Shown in pieces: positions 22,611 through 33,826 of a DNA stretch of 64,000 bases. Location: assembly GCA_028583685.1 (NCBI GenBank), contig JAMXIF010000045.1:4676065-4740064 (forward strand). The letters run 5' to 3'. The position numbers and the translations under genes are program-made. Position 1 is the stretch's first letter, and each line of letters opens with the position of its first letter. The notes under the pieces were generated by a model that saw only the letters and a program-made list of their open reading frames with translations, ran no database searches and was not told where the DNA came from. Origin of the DNA: Petaurus breviceps papuanus (lineage: Eukaryota; Chordata; Mammalia; Diprotodontia; Petauridae).

Positions 22611-23095
22611 TTAAATGAGGCAGAGCTATACAAAGTCATCAGTTTCACTCCCTCCTCCTGAGTTATCAAAATAAAATGTCAAGACAAAAGTCAAAACAAC
22701 TGATAACAGCCCCGGATATGGTGGATGACCTTGGTATCTTCGATGTCTGACTAAGCTCTAAGCAACCCACAGTACCTACTTCAGCTATCTTCAAGACCAT
22801 TAGAAGAGATTGTTCTCATCCCCCATTCCACCAGTTGACATATTTGGGGAATAGTCTGACTCACTGACAAGTTTGAGGACTGTTGCTTACCTCATTCTGG
22901 TTTAGCCCATCTGCTTAGATGGTTTACTAGGTTGTGGCTACTGCCCATGCTATAACTTCTATGAACCACAGGTGAGAGTTGAGTGCCATGTGGACACCAA
23001 AGATGGATCATTAGCCCTAATAAAGGCTCAGAAAGTTCTCACAACAGAGGTGCTAGGCCTCCTTGAACATCCCATATACCCCTGACCTATGAACT
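22611..23095. other. Unassigned GC-richer block
   Basis: This block is visibly richer in GC than its surroundings and begins right where the L1 leader match fades. It looks like a single dispersed element (perhaps an LTR or unknown SINE), but I recognise no diagnostic end, coding motif or target duplication. Confidence 0.35.
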
Positions 23096-23290
23096 TGGGA
23101 TAGAAATGATGAAGCCATCCCTAGTTTCAATGCACTTACATTCTTTTGGAGGAGATGACATCTACATAAATAAGTACATGTGGAATAAAGACAAAGTTGT
23201 TAGTAAAGCTGGGTGAGGTGGAGACCAGGAAATACTTCAAGGGGATGATTAGGTGTATTTTAAAGGAAGAAAAGTATTGTTATGTTTGCC
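23096..23290 (-). mobile_element. L2 LINE 3' fragment
   Basis: TGCACTTACATTCTTTTGGA, then GGAGATGACATC and a region with GGTGGAGACCAGGAAATACT, is the antisense of the L2 3' end. Diverged. Confidence 0.55.
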
Positions 23291-23294
23291 CGAT

Positions 23295-23660
23295 TCAGAC
23301 TTTTCCTATCAAGTCTAAGCCCAGTCTTTCTATTTTGGGGACTTCAATTGATATGTTAATGCCCCCAAAATATGTTTATCAGTCTCCACTTATCCAATGC
23401 TCTGTACCTTCATTTTACCTAAGACATGCAGGGTCCCTTGAATTCATTATGATCCATAAGGGACCTACCTCCAACATCCATAATTCTGAAATTCTTCATT
23501 TTCCCATAATCTCCTCTATCTTACCCTACCATCTCTAACTATGCTTGATCTATTCTCGAATCCCTCGGAGTGATACTCACATATTAAGTGGTGTTCTCAT
23601 TTTACTGAAATTTGAATAGAAGGAATCAATAAGTTTGGAGTCAGAAGCACTGCAAAGGGA
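23295..23660. other. Unassigned stretch
   Basis: No gene recognised. A 113-residue open frame spanning 23197-23538 begins in the L2 relic and has no family motif. Confidence 0.45.
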
Positions 23661-23679
23661 AGATAATAAGATTTCATTA

Positions 23680-23865
23680 GAGAGAGAGTGGGTACACTAG
23701 ACTTGGAGCCAGCAAGCCTGGCTGTAATCCTCCCTCAAATACTATGTGACTCTGAGCAAGTCACTTAACCACTCTTAGACTCAGTTTTCTTGCTTGTTTA
23801 ATGAGGAGTCTGTTCTTTCTGGTCTGTAAGGTACCTCGCATCTCTAAATCTGTGATTCTGTAAGT
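23680..23865 (+). mobile_element. MIR-type SINE, marsupial variant end
   Basis: CTTGGAGCCAGCAAGCCTGG, GTGACTCTGAGCAAGTCACT, TAGACTCAGTTTTCTTGC, then GTAAGGTACCTCGCATCTCT and AAATCTGTGATTCTGTAAG. Confidence 0.8.
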
Positions 23866-23869
23866 ATTA

Positions 23870-25185
23870 TTTCTTAGAGCTCAGAGGACAGCCCGATGAC
23901 ACCAGGTGACTGTAAGTGAGACAAAGAGAGTGTCAATAACTGGAAATGCTAGAAGGTCACTTAGTAGAAATCCCGTTTGGGTTAAACAATGCCATTATTC
24001 TCTTTACTGAACTCTTCATATGTTTTATTTCCCTTAATTTGCAAGCACAACTTGCTTGTCTTTTAAGAAAGGATTTTGTTTTTATTTGGTCTTTTAGTAT
24101 CTTCTTAGGATTTTGTGTGCTAGTTATATTGTGCTAGATAGCTCTATGGTTCAACTAAGACAAGCTAATGAATGTATAATAAAAGTGGAAAATACCCATT
24201 AGCTGTAAAGTTTTCAATAAGGTCATTTCAAATTAGTTAGGAAAGGAAAGTTTCAATAAAAAAATGTGGATATATAAAAAGGCCAGGAACTGAGGAATAA
24301 AAAATAAAATAAAATAAAGGAGAGTATGAAATGAGAGGGCAAAAAAGGGAGAGAATTAACAAGTTCATAAGTAGAATGACAATCATTTTCCCCTTTTCCC
24401 CCTCCCAAGAAACAGAATGGAAATTTTAGAAAGATGATTAAAATGAGTAGCTGATAAAGACACCAACAAACTGAAAGGCAATGGAATGGGACAATTACCC
24501 AAAGTAATTCTAAGGAAGCTTATTGCATCCACTTCTTACAGATGAACCAATTTCCTCAACAATGTAGATTCTTCTTATGATATAAAATAATGCACAATCC
24601 AGAGAACAAACAAGATGCAAAATTGTAAAGATTTAATTAGAGGGCAGATTGAGTGACACACATTAAAACAAAGAAATAAGTGAGCAGACATAGCATTGAA
24701 ACCATTATCCAAACCATATGCTTCAAATCAAGCCAAGATTGAAATGATATTTAGTGTTAAACACAACTTTTGGCCCCTGCCTCCAGCTCTGAATATTGAC
24801 AGAGAGCATAATGATCTTGACATATGAGGTTTATTACACTTCCTGACCAAAGCCCAGGTCAGTGAGAAGTCAAGAATGTCCTCTCCTTTTCTTGCAGTTG
24901 GAGTTATTGGCATAGATCTAAGCACAGAGAAGAAATCACTGATCATTTTAGTCAAAGAGATCCATTGGATAGGTTCAAATAGACCATCAGCATACCTGGG
25001 TCTATAGAGGACATTCAAAATGACCAGTGTTTACTTAAGGTCTCCTTTATTCCAACAAGAGCTCCTAATGGAAATTGAGTGATGCAAGTGGGGGTAAAAT
25101 GCAGAGTAAATAGACCATATAGTTTGACCATTTGGTAGCATCAGATGGCAACTTCAAGGTGCAACAGACATAAGAAAGAAAAAGA
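23870..25185. other. Unassigned stretch
   Basis: No gene or clear repeat. A 96-residue minus frame at 24728-25018 shows no recognisable motif. Moderately complex sequence, possibly old unique DNA. Confidence 0.4.
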
Positions 25186-25189
25186 AAGG

Positions 25190-25535
25190 AAGAGAGGGAG
25201 GGAGGAAGGAAGGAAGGAAGGAAGGAAGGAAGGAAGGAAGGAAGGAAGGAAGGAAGGAAGGAAGGAAGGAAGGAAGGAAGGAAGGAAAGAAGGAAGGAAG
25301 GAAGGAAGGAAGGAAGGAAGGAAGGAAGGAAGGAAGGAAGGAAGGAAGGAAAGAAGGAAGGAAGGAAAGAAGGAAGNNNNNNNNNNNNNNNNNNNNNNNN
25401 NNNNNNNNNNNNNNNNNNNNNNNNNNNNNNNNNNNNNNNNNNNNNNNNNNNNNNNNNNNNNNNNNNNNNNNNNNNNGAAGGAAGGAAGGAAGGAAGGAAG
25501 GAAAGAAGCAAAGAAAGAAGGAAGGAAGGAAGGAA
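25190..25535. repeat. (GGAA)n microsatellite with a gap
   Basis: A GAAA/GGGA-flanked array of GGAA units runs up to the gap at 25376 and resumes after it with occasional GAAA units. The strand is purely purine over about 180 bases before the gap. Long translated K/E/G/R and P/S/F/L frames across it are artefacts. Confidence 0.97.
25377..25476. other. Assembly gap (100 N)
   Basis: Exactly 100 N, the conventional length for a gap of unknown size, inside the GGAA array. Confidence 0.99.
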
Positions 25536-25599
25536 AATTAAAATGAAAGGAAATAAGTGACAAACCGTTCTTCTATTCTGTTTCTGAACAGATCATAAA

Positions 25600-25830
25600 G
25601 TGGGCTTTGCATTATATGTTGGTGGTTTAGAGCACACAGTAACCTTACAACTTCTTGCACTTCCATTATCTCATTTTACATTTCTTTTATAGTCTTTTTG
25701 AGATTCGGAGAGGTTAAATGATTAGCACAAAGTCACAGAGGTAGAAATGGAAGGTCTAGGATTTAAATCCAGGTCCTCTGACTCCAAACTCAATTCTCAT
25801 TATTAGAATTACTATGGTAATGAATAAAAC
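25600..25830 (-). mobile_element. MIR-type SINE relic
   Basis: TTATCTCATTTTACATTTCT, AGATTCGGAGAGGTTAAATG, CAAAGTCACAGAGGTAGAAA and ATTTAAATCCAGGTCCTCTG give the antisense CORE and head. Confidence 0.75.
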
Positions 25831-25867
25831 ATTTATTAAACACTGACTATATACAGCACATAGTGAT

Positions 25868-26040
25868 TAGAGGCAGCTAGATAGTGCAGTGGGTGAAGCA
25901 CAAGGCCTAGAATCAGCGAGATCTGAATTAAATCTGACCTCAGACACTGGGCAAGCCACTTAACCCTTATTAACCATGTAAAACAGTGAAACAATGGAGA
26001 AGGAAATGGCAAACCACTCTAATATCTGCCAATAAAACCC
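25868..26040 (+). mobile_element. Type C SINE
   Basis: GAGGCAGCTAGATAGTGCAG, CTGACCTCAGACACTGGGCA (with a short internal loss), then GGAGAAGGAAATGGCAAACC and TGCCAATAAAACCCCA. The distal tail is missing. Confidence 0.88.
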
Positions 26041-26159
26041 CACAATTTAATATCTTTTAATGTCTTTTTTAAAGTCTTTTCCAGAGAAAAAATCATTTCC
26101 CTGTCTGCTGTTTTTATTTTTTCCTGAAAAAAATACAATGTTGAAGACTCTCCTACTCT

Positions 26160-26324
26160 TTTTTTAATTTTTTGCTTTTTTTGAGGGGTGAAGGCAGGGC
26201 AATTGGGATTAAATGACTTGCCCAAGGTCACACAGTAAGTGTCAAGTGTCTGAGGCCAGATTTGAACTTAGGTCCTCCTGACTCCAGGGCTAGTACTCTA
26301 TACAGTGTGCCACCTAGCTACCCC
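26160..26324 (-). mobile_element. Type A SINE
   Basis: Poly-T, then GGGCAATTGGGATTAAATGA, CAAGGTCACACAGTAAGTG, GAACTTAGGTCCTCCTGACT, ending GCCACCTAGCTACCCC. The flanks CTCCTACTCTT and CTACTCCTCTT are similar but not a clean duplication. Confidence 0.9.
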
Positions 26325-26329
26325 TCTAC

Positions 26330-27700
26330 TCCTCTTCTTACTGAAATTAATCCTATTGATTTGGGGAAAAAAAAGTTTCAAAGTTGAAAATTTCTGATTT
26401 TTTCCTATTTACTTGAGTATTCAATATTTTCAAGAAAGCAAACACAGGCTCCTTTGAGGGTTCCCTCAGCTCAGCATTCACATATATTTTCTAGCTAATC
26501 ACATGTTAATGAGAAACAATTACAGTAAAAATCTCATTCTGATTTGTAGCATAGCTCAAGAATAAGCTATAGCTAGTACAGGAGAACCTTAGGCAGAAGA
26601 AATGAGAGAAAAACGATCATTTGTTATTTTTATTATTTTCAAACCATTTGGTAAATCCTAAAATTCATATATTAATGTAATTTCCTTCCTAACAATAACC
26701 TACTATTTATCAGCAGTTTTATACATATAACAAGGTAGTCATCAGTGCTTATCTACTTGGGCTTTTGAAAAACCGTTAAGACAGTAACAGAAAAATCAGA
26801 CCGTACTTTTCCTAAGGAAAGAGAAGAACTAGAGATACATCTTTGAGAAGCAATGACATTAGAAAATAAGACAGGCCCATAGCATGTGAGAGATGAGACA
26901 AAGGAGGCTGGTTGCCCCATCACAGATGTCATAGCGACAGCAGCTTTGCATGCACAGACCATTGCTATCACTAGGCAGGGGTGTGTTGCTTTATGTTTAT
27001 CAACCAACTTTCTGAAAAAAAAAAGGGGAGTAATGGTACACTTTTCAGTTTAATCTGTTTTATCAACAATTTTTTCTAAACCTTTCTTTAATCTTGTCAT
27101 TAGCTAAACAAAGGACAATCCAAGATCTGTAGTGATTATTCCTTTTCAAGGTATAAATGCTCACACTGAATATGTAATAATTAATTCTGGACCTGGTACA
27201 AGCCGGCTCCAGCATTCCATTACTACTAGCTTCACTTTTGGTTTGTTCTAAGAGAGTGAAGGTAGAGACAAAAGGGTCCTATTTGATGTTTAGCCAGTAA
27301 CTCCAATGGATACCAAGGGCTCAAGGCCAAAGCCAGAAAATGCTCCCAGGCCAATGAGACCAGATGCCATGGAATCAGAAGCACAGGTACTGGAAGGAGT
27401 GAAGCCCCAGACCCTGGAACCACAAGGATTATGTGACAGATAATGGTTGCCAAACTTGCCAAAGGAGGCAATCCAATATAGAGCTCCCACTGTTCCTCTC
27501 TCCTCTTTCCCTAGTGGAGCACATGTTCTTTACAAACTTAAGCTTTGTTGCATTAAGACAGCTTTTGCATTTCTGTCTGCCAATGCTCTAAAAGTTAGTT
27601 AAAGCAAAACTGTCTTCAACCAATGTATTACCTGGATGTATATATTTTATCTACTGGAAGACAGCTTAGAGGAATGTTATAGTCAGAATTATACAGAGAG
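26330..27700. other. Unassigned stretch with a GC-richer core
   Basis: No gene recognised. About 26860-27010 and 27180-27500 stand out as GC-richer. The minus strand of the latter has overlapping open frames of 66 and 79 residues, but neither shows a family motif. It may be an old LTR or other unknown element. Confidence 0.4.
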
Positions 27701-27704
27701 GGAA

Positions 27705-30524
27705 TGGGAGATTATTTTTATAATTTGTTTATTTTTAGTTTCAATCTTCATTTACACAACATTTTGCTTTACATATTTTCTCCCCATCTTTCCCGTACCC
27801 CTCACCCAAAATAACAGTCCTACAGAATGTCCTTTCCCCCAATCTGCTCTCTCTTATATCCTCCTCTAATTCCCCCTCTTTCTTTCTATTAGGGCAAAAT
27901 GGATTTCTACACCCAGTGCCTGTATATCTTATTTCCCAGTTGCATGTAAAAAGCAATTTTTTTAACTTTTGTTTTTAAAACTTTTATTTCCAGATTCTTT
28001 CCCTTATTCACTTTTCACTCACCCTTACTGGGAAGATAAGCGATTCAATATAGGTTGTACATGTGCAGTTCTGCAAAACATTTCCTTGGTAGATATATTG
28101 TGAAAGACTAAATATATTTCTCTCCATCCTAACCCACCCAGCCAATTATTCTATTTTCTACTTTGACCCTGTGCAATTTCAAAAGTGTTTGCTTCTAACT
28201 ACCCTCCCCCCAAACTGCCCTCCCTTCTATCATTCCCTCTCTTATTCCTTTCCCTGCTGCTTTCCTGTAGGGTAAGATACCCAATTGAGTGTGTATGTTA
28301 TTCCCTCCTTAAGCTAAATTCAATGAGAGTAAGGTTGTCCCATTCCCTTTTGCCTTCCTATTCTTCCCCTCCATTGTAACAGTTTTCTCTTGCCTCTTTT
28401 ATTTTAGATAATTTTCCCTATTCTATCACTCCCTATCTCCTCTCATTATATTCCTCTCTCAGCTCTTAATTTTATTTTTTAGATATCGTCCCTTCATATT
28501 CAATTGACCCTGTGCACTCTGTCTATGTGTACATGTGTGTGTGTGTGTGTATATATACACACACACACACATTCACATATGTATATATACACACATACAC
28601 CTTCCTATACAAACATATGAATGTAGGAATATATATTCCCTTCAACTATCCTCACACTGAAAAAAGTCTCATGAGTGACAATTATTCCTTTTCTATATAG
28701 GAATAGAAATAAATCAACTTTAATAATGTCCTTATGATTTCTTTTTCCTGTTTACCTTTTCATGCTTCTCTTGCTTCTTATATTTGAAAGCCAAATTTTC
28801 TGTCCAGCTCTGTTTTTTTTTTTCATTAAGAATGCTTGAAAATCCTCTATTTCATTGAATGACTATATTTTTCCCTGAAACATTATACTCAGTTTTGTTG
28901 GGTAGGTGATTCTTAGTTTTAATCCTAGTTCCTTTGACTTCTGGAGTATCATATTCCAGGCCCTTCTATCCCTTAATGTAAAAGCTGCTAGATCTTATGT
29001 TATTCTGATTGTGTTTCCACAATATTCAAATTGTTTCTTCCTGGCTGCTTGTAATATTTTCTCCTTGACCTGGGAACTCTGGAATTTGGCTATAATATTC
29101 CTAGGAGTTATCTTTTGGGGAACTTTTTTCAAGAGGTGATTGGTGAATTTTTTCAATTCCTATTTTGCCCTCTGGTTCTGGAATATCAGGACAATTTTAC
29201 TTGAGAATTTCTTGAAGGATGATTTTTAAATTCTTTTTCTGATCATGGCTTTCATATAGTCCAATAATTTTTAAATTGTCTCTCCTAGAACTATTTTCCA
29301 GGTCAGTGGTTTTCCCAGTGAGATATTTCACATTGCCTTCTATTTTTTCATTTGTTTGGATCTATTTAATAGTATCATGATTTCTCATACAGTCATTAGC
29401 TTCCAACCTAATTTTGAAGGGGAATTATTCTCTTCAGTGAGTTTCTGAAATTCCTTTTTCACCTGGCAAATTGGGCTTTTTAAGGAATTCTTCTCCTCAT
29501 TGGCTTTTTGGGCCTCTTTTTCCAGTTGAGTTAGTCTAATTTTTAAGTTATTTTCTTCAATATTTTTGGGTCTCCTTTAGCAGGCTGTTGACTCACTTTT
29601 TATGATTTTCTTGCACCATTCTCATTTGTCTTCCCAATTTTTCTTACACTTCTCTTACTTGATTTTCAAAGCCCTTCTTGAGCTCTTCCATGGCCTGTAA
29701 CCAGATCATATTTCTTTTGGAAGCTTTTGATGCAGGAGTTCTGACTTCACTGTCTTCCTCCCATTTCATGCTTTGATCCTTTTTGTCCCCAAAAAAGGAT
29801 TCTATGGACTAAATGTGGTTACTCTGCTTGCTCATCTTGCCAGCCAATTACTTGACTTTTGATCTCTTTGCTGAGGTAGAACTCTGCTTCCAGAGTTCTA
29901 CAAATGTTGTCAGAGGTCTGAGGAGGGCTCCATCTCTACAGACACCACACTGGCACATTGGTGTTTCTCACCCCAAGATCACTGCCCAAGACAGCAATCT
30001 ATATCTAAGCAGGTCAAATCAAGAACAATTACCCTCTGAATCATCACTTCATCCCATCTACAATCTGTAGGCCAGGAGCTCTGGAGGGCTGCACCTCAGC
30101 CACCTCTCACCCCAGGGACAGGGGCAGGACTGTGTTCTTAGGTAACCTGGTTCCAGCAGAGTTTTCCACTGACCTTTTTTTTTCTCTTTGGCATTTATGG
30201 GTTGAGAAGTCTGGAAACTGCCACAGCTGCTGGTGATTCACTCTTATGAAGTCAGCTCCAGCCCCTACTTGTTGGGGCCACCCTGGGGCTGGAACTGCAG
30301 CTCACCGGGATTGCCCTTGGCTTCCAGAGCACGGAGATAGACCCTTCCTGTCAGCCTGCCAGTCTGCCTTTAGCAGGAGATTTGTTTTTTCTCTGTCACT
30401 TTGTGGGTTCTGTAGCTCTAAAATTTCTTTAGAGTCATCTTTTTACATATATTGGAAGTGGTCAGAGCTGGAGCCCATGCCAAGTTCATGCTTCTACTCC
30501 TCTATCTTGGTTCTGCCCCACAAT
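27705..30524 (-). mobile_element. HAL1-like (half-L1, ORF1-only) LINE, apparently end to end
   Basis: On the minus strand, the 5' end at about 30515 reads GGGGCAGAACCAAGATAGAG, the usual L1-type start. A GC-rich leader follows to about 29800. ORF1 then has a long coiled-coil part (about 29650-29350) and the conserved block R-N-I-I-A-K-F-Q-S-S-Q-V-K-E-K-I-L-Q-A (about 29110-29050), then Y-P-T-K-L-S (about 28900), before ending near 28750. The last ~1 kb has no reverse transcriptase and ends in the terminus typified by GAAATGAATGTTGAAAAxT, as at 31990. Stops and indels mark it as dead. Possible target duplication: ATTATTTTTATAAT (27711-27724) and ATTATTTTTAAAAT (30532-30545). Confidence 0.75.
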
Positions 30525-30594
30525 TATTATTATTATTTTTAAAATAATTGCTGCGATTATCATCTAGGGGCTTGAAACAGACCAATAAGATTCT

Positions 30595-30800
30595 ATCAAC
30601 ACAAATTTTTATATCTCCCCCCAAAGCAGGGATAAGATGAAATTTGGACCATTATGAATTCCTCTGGAATATTCTCTACTTGTCCTTTATGCCTGGAATG
30701 TTTCTCATCTCCCAAATACTGGTTTCCCCAACTCTCCTCCAAGTTCCACCTAAAATCCCATCTTGGGAAAACTTTTCCCAACTTCCCTTAATTTTAATTT
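30595..30800 (+). mobile_element. L2 LINE 3' fragment
   Basis: TTATGCCTGGAATGTTTCTC, CTCCAAGTTCCACCTAAAAT, then CCCATCTTGGGAAAACTTTT and CCCAACTTCCCTTAATTTT are the L2 3' coding end. Confidence 0.75.
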
Positions 30801-31510
30801 TTTGTCTTTGAAAAATCCTTCCTTTTTTTTCTTTTTAGTCAAATGACTCCTAATTCAAGACATTGTTAGGTACTTTTGCTAATTTACCCAATATTGTCAG
30901 AGATTATTTATAGTTTTGTACTTAATTTTATTTTTAAAAGCCACATTTTTGTGGAAGGAATAAAGAACAATCTAAAACAAATTACAACAATCTACCCATT
31001 CAATCCTCTGGTGTGGTAAATCTTTCTAAATTTTTGTGAGAGCTGAGGGGGTGGGGAAGGTAAAGGAGGGAAGGAATATAAGATCCAAATAACACATTAA
31101 AAAGAGAAGAGAAAAATAATTGTCTCTCCCTTCAAAGTCCACAGAGTAGCCCCTATTAGTATCTCAGTGCCCAAAATTCTTGAGTACATGTCTGTCATGG
31201 GAGTAAAGGTAACCATATAAGCTCTAATCTGAATAATCAGTACTCAAATTCCAATTCTTAACCATATGAGCTCTATCACAGGATTCATTCCATTTTACAA
31301 TGAATATTTCCCCCATTATGAGGAAGAACAGGAAAAACTTTGGACAAATGTAAAGGGGAGGAGAATTGTAGCAGATAGCACATCTCTAAGCTTGCCCATT
31401 TGCCTTCTCACATCAGCTAACACACATGAATAAAATTAACATCTTTGTTATTTTTTGAAAGAAAAGTTAACTAGGGTTCTTTTTTCCTTCCTCCCATTTC
31501 CTCCCTGCCA
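30801..31510. other. Unassigned stretch
   Basis: No gene. Part near 30960-31170 (TGGAAGGAATAAAGAACAAT onward) is of medium complexity and unrecognised. Confidence 0.45.
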
Positions 31511-31526
31511 TTGAAAGAAAAAGAAA

Positions 31527-31684
31527 GGGGGCAGTCAGGTGGCTAAGTGAGTAAGGGCAAGGCCCTGGTGTCAGGAGACCTGGGATCAGTTCCGGCCTCA
31601 GACACTTGGCACCCACACAAAATAACTGCCCATGTAACCTTGAGCAAGTTACTTAATCCCAATTGCTTTAAAAAAAGAAAGAAA
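31527..31684 (+). mobile_element. Type B SINE
   Basis: GGGGCAGTCAGGTGGCTAAG, TGAGTAAGGGCAAGG, AAAATAACTGCCCATGTAAC and TTGAGCAAGTTACTTAATCC, then an A/GAAA-rich tail. Flanked by GAAAGAAAAAGAAA (31513-31526 and 31685-31698). Confidence 0.9.
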
Positions 31685-31834
31685 GAAAGAAAAAGAAATG
31701 TAAAATCATGGTAACTCATATACATACTTAAGGAAAACATATTTTCACATTGGCCATGTCCACATCTTTATGTCTCAATTTTCTCTTTAGTCCTTGTCTT
31801 CTTGGTCAGATGTTGAGTATGACTTCTATCAAAA

Positions 31835-32060
31835 TAAGATAGGCACTGGGGTATAGAAATCCATCTTGCCCTACTAGAAAGTTGAGGGGATGGGGGAGGA
31901 TATGAGAGAGATCAGATTGGAGAAGGAATATTCAGTAGGCTCGCTATCTTGGGGTGGGGGTAAGTGAAAGATGAGGAGAAAATTTGTAACTTGAAATCTT
32001 GTGGAAATGAATGTTGAAAATTTAAAATAAAAATAATTAATTGAGAAAAAAATTAAGACT
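31835..32060 (+). mobile_element. HAL1-like LINE 3' terminus
   Basis: GGGTATAGAAATCCATCTTG, CCCTACTAGAAAGTTGAGGG, GGAGAAAATTTGTAACTTGA and GAAATGAATGTTGAAAATTT, followed by A-rich sequence. It aligns in the opposite orientation with the terminus at 27710-27960. Strongly 5'-truncated insertion. Confidence 0.75.
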
Positions 32061-32109
32061 TCCATCATTGGTCTGAAATCAAGACTTGTCATGGTTCTTA
32101 AGACTTTAA

Positions 32110-32310
32110 AATTTATTTTTGCTTTGTACTGTTAACTCACATTTTAACACACAAAGACATTTCATCACATCAGCCCCATGAGCTAGGTATCTATCACTTG
32201 TATTAATAATTCCTTTACTCTTCTATAAAAGAGGAGGAAAAGTTCAAAGAAATAAGGGAGTTGCTCAAGGTCACACAACTCCAAAGGGTCAAGGCTGGGA
32301 TAGCAATTAA
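32110..32310 (-). mobile_element. MIR-type SINE relic
   Basis: CATCAGCCCCATGAGCTAGG, AAAGAGGAGGAAAAGTTCAA and GGGAGTTGCTCAAGGTCACA are the antisense MIR tail-to-CORE order. Confidence 0.7.
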
Positions 32311-32630
32311 GGTGTCAGTTTTATGGGATTTTCCCTTCCCCCTTCCCTTACAAACTACTATATGGGGGGAAAAAAAAGAAAAGCTCTCTGCTTTGTATCT
32401 GGAGAAGTTGGTGCCAATCTTTTTTTCTCATGTTTTTGGTTCTGTCTACAGGACAAAAAAAAATGGTTCCAAGGTCAAGAAAATGATTTTGAACCCAGAA
32501 CCTGTACACAGAAAAGATATTAAGTGACTTTTATGAGTTCTAAGGGAATTTTGGAGCCTTAGGAAGAAGGCCAGAATGCTTTATGTTTTAGGCCCAGGTA
32601 ATTACTGATCTTTCTCTTCCTTAAATACCT
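32311..32630. other. Unassigned stretch
   Basis: Two overlapping open frames of 66 and 88 residues end in this interval (32261-32527), but they begin in MIR sequence and show no family motif. No gene called. Confidence 0.5.
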
Positions 32631-32634
32631 CTCC

Positions 32635-32770
32635 TCTATTTTGTCTTCCTATGTTAGAATGGAAGCTTCTTGAGGGCAAAAGTGTCTCTCTTCTGGCTTT
32701 CCCAATCAATGCTTTAACCAGAGTTTAGTGCATAATAAGTTCTTAACTTTGTTTTTTCATTGATCCAATG
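32635..32770 (+). mobile_element. L2 LINE 3' tail
   Basis: GAATGGAAGCTTCTTGAGGG, then CAAAAGTGTCTCTCTTC, TTTAGTGCATAATAAGTTCT and TTCATTGATC. Confidence 0.65.
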
Positions 32771-33069
32771 CTATAAATAGGTTACCAGGTATTTCTTAGT
32801 TCTATTTGCAACTCTGTTTTAGCCATTAATCAAATCTGTCCAAAGTTCGCAAAACAGAATCAGAAGACATAAAATAGCCAGACCAAGACTGCTAAATATA
32901 GAATCAATGGATTATATGGTGGGCAGAACTTGATTTTTTTTTTTGTAATACACCAAAATATAAACTCAGTCCACAAAAAGAGAGAAGGAAATAGAAAAAG
33001 AAAAGTGATAGTTATATGGAAATAGTCTGAATGGCATTAATTTATCTGATTAATTGCAAAATAATATTA

Positions 33070-33225
33070 TTATAAATGGAGAATTGGAGAGAACTTTAAA
33101 TGTTATCTTACCCAACTCTTTCTTTTAAAGATGAAGGAATTAAAGCCCAGAGATAAAATGACTTGGTATAAAGTGACTTGCTTAAAATCACACAGGTATT
33201 AAATGGCAGAGCTGAGATGATACAC
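33070..33225 (-). mobile_element. MIR-type SINE relic
   Basis: GAGAACTTTAAATGTTATCT, TAAAGCCCAGAGATAAAATG, CTTAAAATCACACAGGTATT and AAATGGCAGAGCTGAGATGA. Confidence 0.75.
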
Positions 33226-33549
33226 AAAGGAATGGTTTGATAAGAAAGCTTATTGGAACAAGTTCATCAGGGAAAGCAAATACTTCATTGATCATACCTT
33301 GAAGCTTCCTTGATTACACCCCCAATCCAAAAGGAGATAGAAAATATGATTACAAATATTAGATATTTATAATAAATATTTGTTGATGTGACTTAACTAT
33401 ACTAAATTAGATTAAACAGAAAATTATATACAATAAGTTAAAGATGAAAAGTGGTATATAAAACATTATTCAGTTAGATTTCTTCAATACTATGTACAGG
33501 CAAGATACTGTTATGTTTTCACACTTGCAAAGAAATTTGAATAAACTAC
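33226..33549. other. Unassigned AT-rich stretch
   Basis: No gene or recognisable repeat. Confidence 0.5.
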
Positions 33550-33660
33550 TGGATCAAGAGCTCCATGAGGTTTGGAACTATGTTTTATTTAATCCTATAT
33601 ATTCTCGGTTTGTAGAACAATGTTTGGCAAACAACAGATCTAGAAAATGTTTCTTGGATT
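33550..33660 (+). mobile_element. L2 LINE 3' tail, diverged
   Basis: GATCAAGAGCTCCATGAGGT, TTGGAACTATGTTTTATTTA, then GTAGAACAATGTTTGGCAAA follow L2 tail order. Confidence 0.5.
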
Positions 33661-33826
33661 TAAATTTGGGATACAAGTTTAAAGAAACTACAAAAAAAAT
33701 TATCTCCACAATCCAGATAGGTAATTTTGAAATTAACAGAAGGGCAGTACTTTCTCCTCACTGGAAATAACACACCTTACCTGGGTAGATAATACAATTA
33801 TTCAGATTTTAGCAAAAGCATTTTTA

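Noticed and set aside
23197-23538. 113-residue plus-strand frame
   Set aside because: Begins in an L2 tail relic and has no motif, no splice context and no codon bias I can see.
25065-25563. Open frames of 133-148 residues around 25 kb
   Set aside because: Translations of the (GGAA)n array and its N gap; pure low complexity.
30246-30542. 98-residue frame in GC-rich DNA, at first looking like an exon
   Set aside because: It lies in the antisense of the HAL1-like element's 5' leader, and the GC-richness is a feature of that leader.
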